DNA from: JAJPHW01 sp963771505
Lineage (GTDB): Bacteria; Acidobacteriota; Terriglobia; Terriglobales; Acidobacteriaceae
NCBI GenBank assembly: GCA_963771505.1
Contig: CAVYTO010000006.1
Span: 310,001-374,000, forward strand
Length of the DNA stretch: 64,000 nt
Reading direction: 5' to 3'
Shown here: piece by piece, positions 35,897 to 44,892 of the stretch
How positions within the stretch are numbered: position 1 is the first letter of the stretch
Layout: every line of letters starts with the position of its first letter
Notes under the pieces: model-generated
What the model saw: the letters and a program-made list of their open reading frames with translations, nothing else
Databases searched by the model: none
Told to the model about the DNA's origin: nothing
Made by a program: the position numbers and the translations under genes

Positions 35897-36289
35897 TCCA
35901 TCCTCCTGGTGCGAAATCATTCTTCTGATGATATGCACGACCGTGACCGGCAGAGATTCACTTGTGTGCGCGAACCAAGCTATTATCACCGCTAGTAGAG
36001 CGAAGTCAAGTAGAAATGAAAAAGTTAGCGAAATTTTTGGCGAATTGCGGCCGTTCGTCGTTGGCGCTGCGAACCTGGTCAAAATTTTGGAGTTGGGATT
36101 CTCCCCGAGAAAATTGCCGAAGGTTTGACTTTCCGCTTTGCAGAAGAGTATCAATCGCAAAAGCAAAGCAGCGCAGCGGCAGCATCCAACATTGGTGTAA
36201 TTAAACTCCGGAAGCCGCGATTCCGCAGCCCACGGGCTCCGTAAAACCGGAATGGCGTTAGAGAGGTCCAATCGGAATTGCGAAATCTG
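35897..36289. other. Divergent intergenic region at the head of the respiratory operon
   Basis: These 393 bases must contain the promoter of the ten-gene minus-strand operon and that of the SH3 pair on the plus strand. Open frames here lack signal peptides, ribosome sites or recognisable motifs. I see no clear inverted repeat. Confidence 0.45.
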
Positions 36290-37120
36290 ATGAAGAAAAT
36301 CTATCTGGTTATTTTTTTGGCTGTTTCGGTTCTTGGTTTTGCCACTCCGAAGGCGAAACAAAAATACGACGGCTTTTCAGCTGAGGTAACGGCTTCGAAG
36401 GAGGAGTTGACGGAGGCGGTACAGGACATCGTTGGCGACGGAATCATCCAGGGCAGCAAAGAATACGAGAAAGACCCTTACGTGAGCGGCGCGTCGCAGG
36501 TTGATGACTGTCCACTCTTTCCTAAGTGGACGGGCGAAGGCAAAGTTTTTTGCAAGGTGCGAACGGACGCAATCGCGCCGCGCAATTTCGTCGACAGTGC
36601 CGCGTCAGGAACCTTGGCTGTACGGTATATCGTTCAGTCTAAAGACGCAACGCGCTGCATTCTAAAAATCGACGCTCTTTATGTAGAAAGTGAGCACCGC
36701 TTTATTCATCCCTCCAACGGGACTGTCGAAACCAGCGAGTACAAAGATATCCAAGACCATGTGGACGCAATCCAATTGCAAAAAAAGCAGGCGATCGAGG
36801 GTGCAAACAAACGTCAAGAGGAACTCGCCCGGCGAAGCCTTGAGTCGAATTCATTGCCGGATGCCGTAGAAGCGACGGGACAGGCACCGCAGACGATTAA
36901 ACAAAAAGTCCAGGCCATGAGGACAAAGCTTGAACGTACCGTTGCCGCCCAGGGCGCAGCTTTGAAAGCGGCTCCATACGCTTCTGCCGCGAAGTTGAGC
37001 GATCTTACTGGCGGAACTCGCGTCTTGATAGTGGTCGTCAGCCCATACTGGCTAGGTGTGGAGACGCAGAATGGCCAACACGGATGGATTCGTCACGACC
37101 AACTGGATGCGGTTGAATGA
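36290..37120 (+). CDS. Secreted SH3-like domain protein
   Basis: The 276-residue protein has a signal peptide (MKKIYLVIFLAVSVLGFATP). An N-terminal alpha/beta part (about 20-150) follows, then a coiled Lys/Gln/Glu-rich helix (about 155-180). The C-terminal bacterial SH3 domain is about 210-276 (GGTRVLIVVVSPYWLGVE, HGWIRHDQL). A TTG at 36278 with AGAGG upstream is an alternative start adding four residues. Its stop overlaps the next start (ATGA). Such SH3 domains often bind peptidoglycan or surface ligands; the specific role is unknown. Confidence 0.72.
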   Translation: MKKIYLVIFLAVSVLGFATPKAKQKYDGFSAEVTASKEELTEAVQDIVGDGIIQGSKEYEKDPYVSGASQVDDCPLFPKWTGEGKVFCKVRTDAIAPRNFVDSAASGTLAVRYIVQSKDATRCILKIDALYVESEHRFIHPSNGTVETSEYKDIQDHVDAIQLQKKQAIEGANKRQEELARRSLESNSLPDAVEATGQAPQTIKQKVQAMRTKLERTVAAQGAALKAAPYASAAKLSDLTGGTRVLIVVVSPYWLGVETQNGQHGWIRHDQLDAVE

Positions 37121-38400
37121 GCACGTTTAACCAAGCGTTGAAGTTTCTTCTACTGCTCGTTTTGTCAGTGCCCCTAGCGGAGACCGCGATCGGTCAAGCC
37201 TCGTCGATTGAGCGCACCTTTCCTCAATCGCCGGAGCGCGTGGAACGAGCGATCAAACAGCTAGGTGTGACGGCGGGGCGGTTGCCGGTGCTCGATGGAT
37301 TTACTAAGCCGGACGATCGTCCAGTCGACCGATTTCAACGCGGATACTATCAGGCATCATTGAAAGTCGAACCGGCCTCTTCTGGCGGATCAACCGTCCG
37401 GATCGGCACGAAAATTACCGCGTGGTATTCAGATCCTGTCTCGAGCAAATCCGGATATCAGGTTCTGAGTTCCAACGGCCGCATTGAAGCTGACTTGCTT
37501 GATCGCCTGGAAAGCCAACTAAATTCCGGCCCCACTACGGAAACTTCCTCCTCGTCGAGAACTCAGCCGCAATCGTCAAAGCCAAGCACGGCGCCTGCGC
37601 TTTCTGCGCCAGTCCCCCAATTGCCGAGCGTAAACAATGCGCTAACGGGATCGTCCACCTCTCGGTCAGCGGGCGCGAAGATGCCGGACGCGAATGCAGC
37701 GGCACCCAGTTCGATGTCGCAGTCAGAGCCAACCGATCCTAACAATGCCGAACTGGTTGCCGAGGCCAAGAATCTCGAGGAAATCCTTCACAACCAATCC
37801 CATCCGACAAATTTGGTGGCGGTGAAGAAAAACGGAGCGCCAGTACTCGCCAGCCCAGCAGACGGTGCCAAGGTTTTGTTCGCGGCGGCAGCCGAGGACG
37901 AGTTCGAACTGCTCGATATGAATCCCGCGTGGGCCCATGTCCGAATTTCCGGGCTTTCCCGCGGCTGGATTCGGCGATCGAATCTGGAAATGCCGAACGA
38001 GCAGCAGAGTACGTCGTCAGCAGCCTCGAGAGATTCGCCGCAGCCTTTCCACGTGACCCGCCAAGAACGCGCGGCGTTTCCAGGAGATTGGGAGCCGCTG
38101 AAAGGCAAGCAAGTTGAAATCGTTTCGGTGCAAGCCAGCTCTGAAAGCGCGGTGAGCGGATGGCGTGCTAAACGCGATTATGCGAAGGCGACTTTCGATC
38201 AGGAACTTGCGAAATATTCGAAATCAGAAGGCAATCCGTTGGGTGTTGTACTGATCTTCGACGCGGTAGACGGCGGCATGATTGCCGCTACATGGTTCAG
38301 TCTCGAACAGTGGAAAAAGGGGACGCTAACCGAGGACGATTTCTGGAAACAATGTTTCTTCGATCCGCCGGAAACGTTCGGAGCCCAGCCCGGACAATAA
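37117..38400 (+). CDS. Secreted SH3-like domain protein, partner of upstream gene
   Basis: The 427-residue protein has a signal peptide (LKFLLLLVLSVPLAETAIGQ). Residues 25-145 resemble the N-terminal part of its upstream neighbour in style. A Ser/Pro/Ala-rich linker (about 145-215) and an SH3-like domain (about 225-295, ending HVRISGLSRGWIRRSNL) follow. The C-terminal domain of about 120 residues is unrecognised. It is coupled to the upstream gene by ATGA and probably works with it at the cell envelope. Confidence 0.7.
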   Translation: MSTFNQALKFLLLLVLSVPLAETAIGQASSIERTFPQSPERVERAIKQLGVTAGRLPVLDGFTKPDDRPVDRFQRGYYQASLKVEPASSGGSTVRIGTKITAWYSDPVSSKSGYQVLSSNGRIEADLLDRLESQLNSGPTTETSSSSRTQPQSSKPSTAPALSAPVPQLPSVNNALTGSSTSRSAGAKMPDANAAAPSSMSQSEPTDPNNAELVAEAKNLEEILHNQSHPTNLVAVKKNGAPVLASPADGAKVLFAAAAEDEFELLDMNPAWAHVRISGLSRGWIRRSNLEMPNEQQSTSSAASRDSPQPFHVTRQERAAFPGDWEPLKGKQVEIVSVQASSESAVSGWRAKRDYAKATFDQELAKYSKSEGNPLGVVLIFDAVDGGMIAATWFSLEQWKKGTLTEDDFWKQCFFDPPETFGAQPGQ

Positions 38401-38423
38401 AAGAACGATTGCATCTGTGAAGA

Positions 38424-38455
38424 CCCGCTCCACGCCAAATTAGGCAAGGAGCGGG
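38424..38455. terminator. Bidirectional hairpin between convergent genes
   Basis: CCCGCTCC and GGAGCGGG form a perfect 8-bp stem with a 16-base loop, between the SH3 gene (stop 38400) and the propeller gene (stop 38478). The T-tract is short (ATTTC on the plus side), so termination strength is uncertain. Confidence 0.55.
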
Positions 38456-38477
38456 ATTTCGTAACTCGGAGCGCTGA

Positions 38478-39656
38478 TTAGTGAACCAGCGGCTGAACGA
38501 TGACATCCTGCGGAGATGTGATCGTGTAAGGCGACCCCGGCGCGTTGGCCAGCTTCGTCGGAGTGACCGTCCCGACATAGAGTTTGCCCGTTGACGAACT
38601 GATCGCGTATAGGTGGTTGCTATTATCCCAGAACATCTGGTTAATGGGATCTTTGGTGACTAGACCGGTGTATCTGGTGATCGGATTCGATCCGTTGAAG
38701 TGAAAAATCTGCAATCCTTCTTGACCTCCGACCGCCAGCAACTGACCCGACGGCGACATTTTCATGTCGTATGGATTTTTGATAGCCGTCGTTGGCATAT
38801 TTTGGTAGGTGCTGTTGGTCGTGAGGTTGCCGTTGGCATCCGCAGTGAACACGGCGAGCTGAAGCGGTTCTGGCGCACAACCCGGGGGATTAGCCGGCTG
38901 TTCAATAATAGCGATGTTGACGGTTGGGTCGGCCACCGCTAGGTCAGGATAGTAAGTGCTGAAGCTCGAGGGCGGCGTCGGCGAAATAAATGTGGCGCCG
39001 ATCGAGTTGAGCATCCCGCTGCTGTCGCGCTGATAGCTGTAGATTCCCGGATACATGCAGCCGGACTGGTCGGCCGAATAGGCATACTGGTTGTTGCCGA
39101 TGAAATAGATCCCGGTGTAGTCTCCCGGAAAAACGCCCGTGACGGTGGTGCCGATGTAGTTCAAAGTACCGGTTGATTTGTCAATGCTGTAGGAAGCGGT
39201 TTCGCTATTTTCCGAACCCTGATTCTCCATCACATAGACATCGGCGCCGGTGTGATCGAAGAAAACGTCTCGTGCAAAAATGCAATCATTGTTCGACCGC
39301 TGGCATGGAGTGGTGGAGAGGTAGCTAAGCGCTCCGTTGGAACCGATTCCCAAGGTATCGATATTGGAGCCGGAATTGGTGGTGTTTATTCCTACCAGGT
39401 ACTTACCGTTGACAGCCATGCTGCCCTCGTTTTGCTTGAAGGGCGAACCAGGGATGGCGGTAAGCGCTCCGTTTGGAGCGGCCGAGTAGCCAACGATTGT
39501 ATTGGGGTTCCCCGTGCCCGCACCACTTGCTACGTACACATAAGCCACAGGTGAACCCGTAGGCGGTTGCGAGTTAAGCACTGGAGAAACCTGGGCGAGG
39601 GCGGTCACTGTGCAGAGTGCCGCACCGACACATAAAACTGAAAATGGTTTGTTCAT
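38478..39656 (-). CDS. Secreted beta-propeller protein (lactonase/YncE-like)
   Basis: The 392-residue protein has a signal peptide (cut near VTALAQ) and repeated propeller blades (AYVYVASGAGTGN, GYSAAPNGALTAIPGSPF, YSIDKSTGTLNYIG, GLQIFHFNGS). The pattern is that of 6-phosphogluconolactonase-like or YncE-like seven-bladed proteins, common in acidobacteria. Catalytic residues cannot be assigned and export argues against a pentose-phosphate role. It appears monocistronic. Confidence 0.75.
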   Translation of the reverse strand: MNKPFSVLCVGAALCTVTALAQVSPVLNSQPPTGSPVAYVYVASGAGTGNPNTIVGYSAAPNGALTAIPGSPFKQNEGSMAVNGKYLVGINTTNSGSNIDTLGIGSNGALSYLSTTPCQRSNNDCIFARDVFFDHTGADVYVMENQGSENSETASYSIDKSTGTLNYIGTTVTGVFPGDYTGIYFIGNNQYAYSADQSGCMYPGIYSYQRDSSGMLNSIGATFISPTPPSSFSTYYPDLAVADPTVNIAIIEQPANPPGCAPEPLQLAVFTADANGNLTTNSTYQNMPTTAIKNPYDMKMSPSGQLLAVGGQEGLQIFHFNGSNPITRYTGLVTKDPINQMFWDNSNHLYAISSSTGKLYVGTVTPTKLANAPGSPYTITSPQDVIVQPLVH

Positions 39657-39804
39657 ATAGCTCCTGGTGAAATTGTGAATCTTGGCAATGGGATGCTACG
39701 GTGAGTCGAAGGTTGCCAATCTAAGGCGTTTCGCAGGAGCGGCTTAAGGGGAATACCTGATCCTAGAGAACGCCCGTCGCTCGGCGCTTTCAGGCGGTTG
39801 GCAC

Positions 39805-39844
39805 AAAACAAAAGCCCCCGGATCCAGGTTCGAATCTCGGGGGC
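39805..39844 (-). terminator. Intrinsic terminator of the Gly/Tyr-rich protein gene
   Basis: On the minus strand GCCCCCG pairs with CGGGGGC (7 bp, 17-base loop) and is followed by TTTTGTTTTGT. It lies about 40 bases past the stop of the upstream minus-strand gene (39883). The loop contains a GGTTCGAATC-like string that mimics a tRNA T-arm, but no tRNA is present. Confidence 0.8.
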
Positions 39845-39882
39845 CTTGCACTGCAACTGCAAACGTCGTTGTTAGAACTTGG

Positions 39883-40191
39883 CTAGCGGCGATAACCGTA
39901 GCGCCTCCGACCGCCATAGTAGGCGTGTCCGTAGTAACGGGGAGCCCAGCGCGAACCCCAGTAGGGGCGGCCGTAGTACGGGCCCGGCCCGTAAGCGTAG
40001 GGATAAACACCGCCTGCGTACAGCCACGGCCTCGGATGTGCGTAGAAGTAGGCGGGTCGCGGATAAACTGGGCCAGCCACAACCACCGGGCCGATCCCAA
40101 CGCCTACGACGACCCCTGCATGCGCCTTTGACGGCAGCGCCATTGTTAACGCCAACGCCAACCCTGCCAATGCCAAAAGAGACTTTTTCAT
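39883..40191 (-). CDS. Small secreted Gly/Tyr/Pro-rich protein
   Basis: The 102-residue protein has a clear signal peptide (MKKSLLALAGLALALTMALP, then AHA). The mature part is of low complexity: VVVGVGIGPVVVAGPVYPRP, then Tyr/Gly/Pro/Arg-rich sequence ending RRRYGYRR. Such proteins are common in acidobacteria and may be surface-associated. It has its own terminator downstream. No enzymatic motif is visible. Confidence 0.75.
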   Translation of the reverse strand: MKKSLLALAGLALALTMALPSKAHAGVVVGVGIGPVVVAGPVYPRPAYFYAHPRPWLYAGGVYPYAYGPGPYYGRPYWGSRWAPRYYGHAYYGGRRRYGYRR

Positions 40192-40295
40192 ATTGCACTA
40201 CCTCCATCCACGATCAATAGAAACCCCAGTGCTCTGAAAAAGTTGTGTTAACGTATCAGCCTGATCGTGCTAAGATTTCGCCCCGGTGGTGTTCT

Positions 40296-40745
40296 ATGAA
40301 ACTGAGCGATCCTGTAAGTGGGTTACTAGGCCAAAAGCCAGACCGGGTGTTTTCGGTCAGCCCAAAGCAATCTGTTTACGAGGCGATTTCCATGATGGCG
40401 CAGCATGGAATTGGCGCGGTCCTGGTGATGGCGGAAGACAAGTTGGTGGGAATTTTGTCAGAGCGGGATTACGCCCGTAAGGTCATTCTTCAGGGACATT
40501 CGTCGAAGGACACTTCAGTCCACGAGATCATGACCAGCCCGGTAGTTTTCGTGTCGCCGCAGCACACGGTTGACGAGTGTATGGCGGTGATGACTCAGCA
40601 CCACTTTCGCCATTTGCCAGTCATGGACGGCACCAAGGTGACAGGCGTGATTTCGATTGGCGATCTGGTGAAGTGGATTATTTCAGGCCAGGCGGAGACG
40701 ATTCAGGAATTGGAAAGCTACATCACCAGCAGCTATCCCGGCTAG
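40296..40745 (+). CDS. CBS-pair domain protein
   Basis: The 149-residue protein consists of two CBS motifs: VFSVSPKQSVYEAISMMAQH with VGILSERDYARKV, and VVFVSPQHTVDECMAVMTQH with VTGVISIGDLVKW. Stand-alone CBS pairs bind adenine nucleotides or related ligands and act as energy or redox sensors. ATG 40296 has GGTGG about six bases upstream; a longer frame from 40245 lacks support. It is convergent with the next gene (5-base gap). Confidence 0.88.
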   Translation: MKLSDPVSGLLGQKPDRVFSVSPKQSVYEAISMMAQHGIGAVLVMAEDKLVGILSERDYARKVILQGHSSKDTSVHEIMTSPVVFVSPQHTVDECMAVMTQHHFRHLPVMDGTKVTGVISIGDLVKWIISGQAETIQELESYITSSYPG

Positions 40746-40749
40746 TAAT

Positions 40750-41466
40750 TCAGTGCCAGAACATACTGGCAATTAGAAACGCAAACTCAGCGGTCACGAA
40801 ACCGATCCAAAGGCGCGCGCGCAGCCGCGAACGACGCAAGTCACTCTTCAGTTCGCCCATCTCGTCCCGTAACACCTGTACGAATTCCACTTCGACTGGA
40901 TCTAATTTCATCTTGGGCGGAGGCATCGGCACGCTGTAAGAGGTGCGCGGCTTATCCGGCAGGAAAATCTTCGGACCTTCAATCACTGAGGACCAGCGAG
41001 GCAGCAGCATTGAGCCGCTAACGAAGGTCGGATCTTCGAATGCGGCGGAAGTGAGTTGCAGAGCCGGCTCGCGCTCGGGCGCGACAGTGTCCGCTAAATT
41101 TCGCAACAACGATGTCCACCACATCCGGGACATTTGATCGCCGATCAACTCGCCGACATCCACCGGACGCGACTCCAGTTCGAGCGGGGGCAAATTTTCC
41201 GGCGCAAGAACGTCACCGACGTTGGTGAAGATCGAGCGGTACCAGGGAAGGTTGAGGCGGTCGGCGGGCAATACTCCGATGTCAATGGGGCGCGACGTCA
41301 GCCTCAATGGCGGGAGCCTTTGTGGCGCAACGGTCTCGCGCAAATTCCCCACCAACGACTTCCACAATGGCAGATCGAGATCCGCGGGAGGCAGCAAATC
41401 GAGTCTGGGGGGCGTCATGGCTGGGCTATCTCGCTGCGTCGGCAGGTTTTCTGGTTCGTTAAACAC
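40750..41466 (-). CDS. Tail-anchored protein with three LPPL-type repeats
   Basis: The 238-residue protein has three consecutive repeats of about 43 residues. Each contains a W/Y-x-S-L/I-x-x-N motif and then a P-E/Q-x-L-P-P-L-x-L-x-S-R-P type block: SLVGNLRETVAPQRLPPLRL, SIFTNVGDVLAPENLPPLEL and SLLRNLADTVAPEREPALQL. The third repeat is partly degenerate. A Pro-rich spacer, a charged coiled segment and a C-terminal membrane helix (LWIGFVTAEFAFLIASMFWH) follow. The same block occurs in single copy near the N-terminus of some acidobacterial TonB proteins. Function unknown. Confidence 0.72.
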   Translation of the reverse strand: MFNEPENLPTQRDSPAMTPPRLDLLPPADLDLPLWKSLVGNLRETVAPQRLPPLRLTSRPIDIGVLPADRLNLPWYRSIFTNVGDVLAPENLPPLELESRPVDVGELIGDQMSRMWWTSLLRNLADTVAPEREPALQLTSAAFEDPTFVSGSMLLPRWSSVIEGPKIFLPDKPRTSYSVPMPPPKMKLDPVEVEFVQVLRDEMGELKSDLRRSRLRARLWIGFVTAEFAFLIASMFWH

Positions 41467-41649
41467 GGTCGCTCTTCATTCTAGATGCGAGCGAGAGGAT
41501 TTGGCACCTTTGGGCGTCAACATTATGGAGATAATGCGCTTTGCTCTTCGTTACCTCGGTCACTGTCACATGCCGCACATAGTTGATATAACGGGCTTTA
41601 ACGTGCGCCCAGACCGCGAGTTAGATTTGCCTAAATTTTAGGAGATTAG

Positions 41650-44412
41650 TTGCCCACACCGAAGCCAACTTGGCGCGGCTTGCCAGCCGAGGCTGTCGCT
41701 TACAGCGGCGTGATGATCACCGCCGGCATTGGAGTGCTTCTTTACGGCGCGCTTCATCCGGTGAGCCGCAACACTCCGCAGTTCTTCTGCTATTTATTGA
41801 TCGCAGTTCTTGCGTCGCGTCTCAGGACCAGTCTGCCGGAAGCGACTGGCACCCTACCTTCAGAATTTCTCTTCATTTTTCTTGGACTGGCTGACCTCAG
41901 TTTTGGCGAGACTTTGGCACTGGGTTGCTTCAGCGTTCTGCTGCACGTAACCAACCGGACAAATTTGCGCGCCATGCAGATTACGTTTCGCGTGTGCGCG
42001 AACGCAGTGGCGATTGCCGCGACTTATTTGAGCTTTCGCTTCACCGCACTCCATTGGCAGTTAGACAGCGAAGTCCTTCCGATGCTCGCCGGGGCGCTCA
42101 CCTATTTCACGATACACACGGCCGTAAGCGCGGGCGGCACGGCGCTGCGAACGCACCGTCCTTTCAGAAATGTCTGGTCCGCATATTTCTGGTCATTGCC
42201 CTACCACATCGTCGGAGCAGCAGTTGCGTTGGGGATCAGCTACGGTAACCGACGCTTCAATTGGCAGAGTTCCCTGTTGCTGTTGCCTGCCATCTATTTC
42301 CTCTACTGGTCGTACCGAATTTACCTTGGCAAACTTGAAAGTGAAAAACGCCATGTCGACGACATGGCGAACTTACACTTGCGAACCATCGAAGCGCTTG
42401 CCTTGGCCATTGAGGCGAAAGATCACACTACCCATGCTCACCTGCAGCGAGTGCGCATCTATGCGGTGGAAGTGGCGAAGCAATTGAAAGTAACGCCCGC
42501 CGAGATGGAAGCGTTGAACGCCGCCGCTCTGCTCCACGATATCGGCAAACTTGCGGTGCCCGAACACATCATTTCCAAACCTGGACGCCTGACCCCGGAA
42601 GAGTTCGAAAAGATGAAAATTCATCCGGTTGTAGGTGCAGAAATTCTGGAGCGTGTGCGCTTCCCTTACCCGGTTGTACCAATCGTTCGCGCGCACCACG
42701 AAAAGTGGGACGGTTCTGGCTATCCTTACGGACTGCGCGGAGAAAACATTCCAATAGGCGCGCGCATTCTTTCCGCAGTGGATTTCCTCGACGCGATGGC
42801 GTCCGACCGGCAGTATCGCCGAGCGCTGCCACTGGATGAGGTCATAAAACGGCTTGAAGCGGAGTCGGGCAAATCCTACGATCCCCGGGTGGTTGCGGTG
42901 CTGCAAAGCCGGTACCGTGAACTCGAAAAAATCGTAGAAGCACAGTCAGGTGAGGAAGTCGGTTCGAAACTTTCAACCGAAACCAAGATTGAACGTGGGT
43001 CCGCCCCAGCTGCGGGTTTTGAGCAAAATGGCGAACAAAAGAGCGCGGGTCAGCAGACCCGATTTCTCGCCTCGATCGCCGCCGCGAGGCAGGAAGCACA
43101 AACTCTGTTCGAATTGAGCCAGGACTTGGGCGCTTCTCTCAGTCTTGACGAAACTCTTTCGGTGTTCGCGGTGAAGCTGCGTCGCTTAGTGGCCTTCGAC
43201 TCCATCGCGGTCTATGTGCGAGAGGGTGACGAGCTTGCTCCGGTTTATGTCAGCGGGGAGAACTTCCGTTTGTTCTCTTCCTTGAGGATTCCGATGGGAA
43301 GCGGATTGTCCGGGTGGGTGGCGCAGAACGCGAAAGCCATTATTAATGGGAATCCATCGGTCGAGCCGGGATACATGAACGATCCGACCAAATTCAGCAC
43401 ATTGAGTTCGGCATTGGCTATTCCGTTGGAGGGCCTGGCGGGCGTGGTCGGCGTGCTTGCGCTGTATCACGCAGACCGCGACGTCTTCACGTCCGATCAC
43501 CTGCGAGTGCTGCAAGCCGTCAGTTCGAAAATGGCGTTGGCTGTAGAGAACGCGCTGAAATACAAGAAAGCTGAAAGCTCCGCGACCACAGACTACCTTA
43601 CGGGCCTGCCGAATGCCCGCAGCCTGTTTCTTGAGCTTGATCGTGAACTGGCCCGCTGCAAGCGCGACCATGCCACCCTCACCGTGATGGTGTGCGACTT
43701 GAACGGATTCAAGCAGATTAACGATCGCTTCGGCCATCTCGAGGGGAATCGCGTTTTACGCCTTTTCGCGACTGCTCTCAAAGACAGTTGCCGCGAATAC
43801 GATCACGTCGCCCGGATGGGCGGCGACGAATTCGTCGTGATCACGCCAAGTCTGCCGCAGGATGCGATTCAGAGAAAGTCCGAAATGATGAATGAGTTGG
43901 CTCGAATGGCGGGCCGCGAGGTTTGTTCGGAAGACATCCTATCTCTGTGCGTGGGGCAAGCAAGCTATCCGCAGGATGGAGTCGACGCCGAACGCCTTCT
44001 GGCTGAAGCCGACCGGCGCATGTATCTGGAAAAACAGCAGCGACCCAGCAACCGCAATCGTCGGGTTTATGCCCGTTCCAAATGCCGCGTCACCGTGGAA
44101 ATGCTGGTGGCGGGTTCGGAAGCACCTGTCATTGGTAGTCTCGCGGACATTGGAATCGGCGGCTGTTTCGTTGAGATGGGAGCTATTCTTCCCGCAGGAA
44201 CAGCCGTTAGCGTCGTCATGTCCAGTGAGGCTGGAAAAGTTCAGATTGCAGGAACGATTGTGCGGTGCTTACCCGGATCGGGAGTTGCCGTGCAATTTCA
44301 GGATGTCTCGCACTCCGAACGGCAAATCCTGTTGCAGACGCTGGAACTAATTCACAGAGCATCCGCTCGTTCAGACAATCTCTATCTACAAAAAATTGGG
44401 GCGACGAAGTAA
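41650..44412 (+). CDS. Membrane HD-GYP/GAF/GGDEF/PilZ cyclic-di-GMP protein
   Basis: The 920-residue protein starts at TTG 41650, just after AGGAG. It has about seven membrane helices (20-225), then an HD-GYP phosphodiesterase (H296-D297 in HDIGK; G357-Y358-P359 in HHEKWDGSGYPYG). A GAF domain (about 480-640), a GGDEF domain (intact 724-728, MGGDEFVVI) and a C-terminal PilZ-like domain (about 805-895, RRVYARSKCRV, DIGIGGCF) follow. Synthesis, hydrolysis and binding modules for cyclic-di-GMP are thus on one membrane chain. The PilZ DxSxxG motif has Gly in place of Ser. Which enzyme activity dominates cannot be told from sequence. Confidence 0.9.
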   Translation: MPTPKPTWRGLPAEAVAYSGVMITAGIGVLLYGALHPVSRNTPQFFCYLLIAVLASRLRTSLPEATGTLPSEFLFIFLGLADLSFGETLALGCFSVLLHVTNRTNLRAMQITFRVCANAVAIAATYLSFRFTALHWQLDSEVLPMLAGALTYFTIHTAVSAGGTALRTHRPFRNVWSAYFWSLPYHIVGAAVALGISYGNRRFNWQSSLLLLPAIYFLYWSYRIYLGKLESEKRHVDDMANLHLRTIEALALAIEAKDHTTHAHLQRVRIYAVEVAKQLKVTPAEMEALNAAALLHDIGKLAVPEHIISKPGRLTPEEFEKMKIHPVVGAEILERVRFPYPVVPIVRAHHEKWDGSGYPYGLRGENIPIGARILSAVDFLDAMASDRQYRRALPLDEVIKRLEAESGKSYDPRVVAVLQSRYRELEKIVEAQSGEEVGSKLSTETKIERGSAPAAGFEQNGEQKSAGQQTRFLASIAAARQEAQTLFELSQDLGASLSLDETLSVFAVKLRRLVAFDSIAVYVREGDELAPVYVSGENFRLFSSLRIPMGSGLSGWVAQNAKAIINGNPSVEPGYMNDPTKFSTLSSALAIPLEGLAGVVGVLALYHADRDVFTSDHLRVLQAVSSKMALAVENALKYKKAESSATTDYLTGLPNARSLFLELDRELARCKRDHATLTVMVCDLNGFKQINDRFGHLEGNRVLRLFATALKDSCREYDHVARMGGDEFVVITPSLPQDAIQRKSEMMNELARMAGREVCSEDILSLCVGQASYPQDGVDAERLLAEADRRMYLEKQQRPSNRNRRVYARSKCRVTVEMLVAGSEAPVIGSLADIGIGGCFVEMGAILPAGTAVSVVMSSEAGKVQIAGTIVRCLPGSGVAVQFQDVSHSERQILLQTLELIHRASARSDNLYLQKIGATK

Positions 44413-44420
44413 TTCGTCTT

Positions 44421-44750
44421 TCAGAGCGGTTGCTGCGAAGGGGATGCCGGCGCTGACACGGTTTCAACCGCTTCGCCCACATTCACCATATCCTTCAGTT
44501 CCTTGCTGGGTTTGAAGAATGGAATCTTCTTCGCGGGAACTTCCACGCGTTCGCCGGTTTTGGGGTTGCGTCCCACGCGAGGTTTGCGCTGGCGGGTGCG
44601 AAAACTGCCAAATCCCCGAATTTCGATTTTGTCTCCGACATGCAGGGAGCGCACGATGCTGTCGAAAATCGTTTCCACGATTACTTCGCTGTCTTTGCGC
44701 GTCAGTTCGGCGAGCCGGGAAACTTCGTCAATCAAGTCAGCTTTGGTCAT
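44421..44750 (-). CDS. HU/IHF-family DNA-binding protein
   Basis: The 109-residue histone-like protein bends or compacts DNA. It begins TKADLIDEVSRLAELTRKD and has GDKIEIRGFGSFRTRQRKPR and the beta-arm region VGRNPKTGE. A roughly 20-residue tail extends past the usual 90-95-residue HU. ATG 44750 fits the family start and has AGGAG ten bases upstream. It may be HU or an IHF-like subunit; these cannot be separated here. Confidence 0.92.
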   Translation of the reverse strand: MTKADLIDEVSRLAELTRKDSEVIVETIFDSIVRSLHVGDKIEIRGFGSFRTRQRKPRVGRNPKTGERVEVPAKKIPFFKPSKELKDMVNVGEAVETVSAPASPSQQPL

Positions 44751-44892
44751 AGCTTTTTCGCTCCTGCCTATCCATTCCCAACAGCACAGGGTCACAAATG
44801 CGGAAAGTCGCTTTTGCCGGGAATTATGGCTTTGAATGTGTATATAACCTTCTCAAATTTCAGGGGTTGTGCGCAAGTGGCGAAGAGCGGGC

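Noticed and set aside
34526..36361. Long 611-codon reading of the barrel-cytochrome gene
   Set aside because: The first 155 residues have no signal peptide or domain. A strong AGGAGG and signal peptide mark ATG 35896.
39814..39845. tRNA-like string with GGTTCGAATC resembling a T-arm
   Set aside because: No acceptor, D or anticodon arms can be built around it. On the minus strand it is a clean terminator (7-bp stem plus T-run) after the Gly/Tyr-rich gene.
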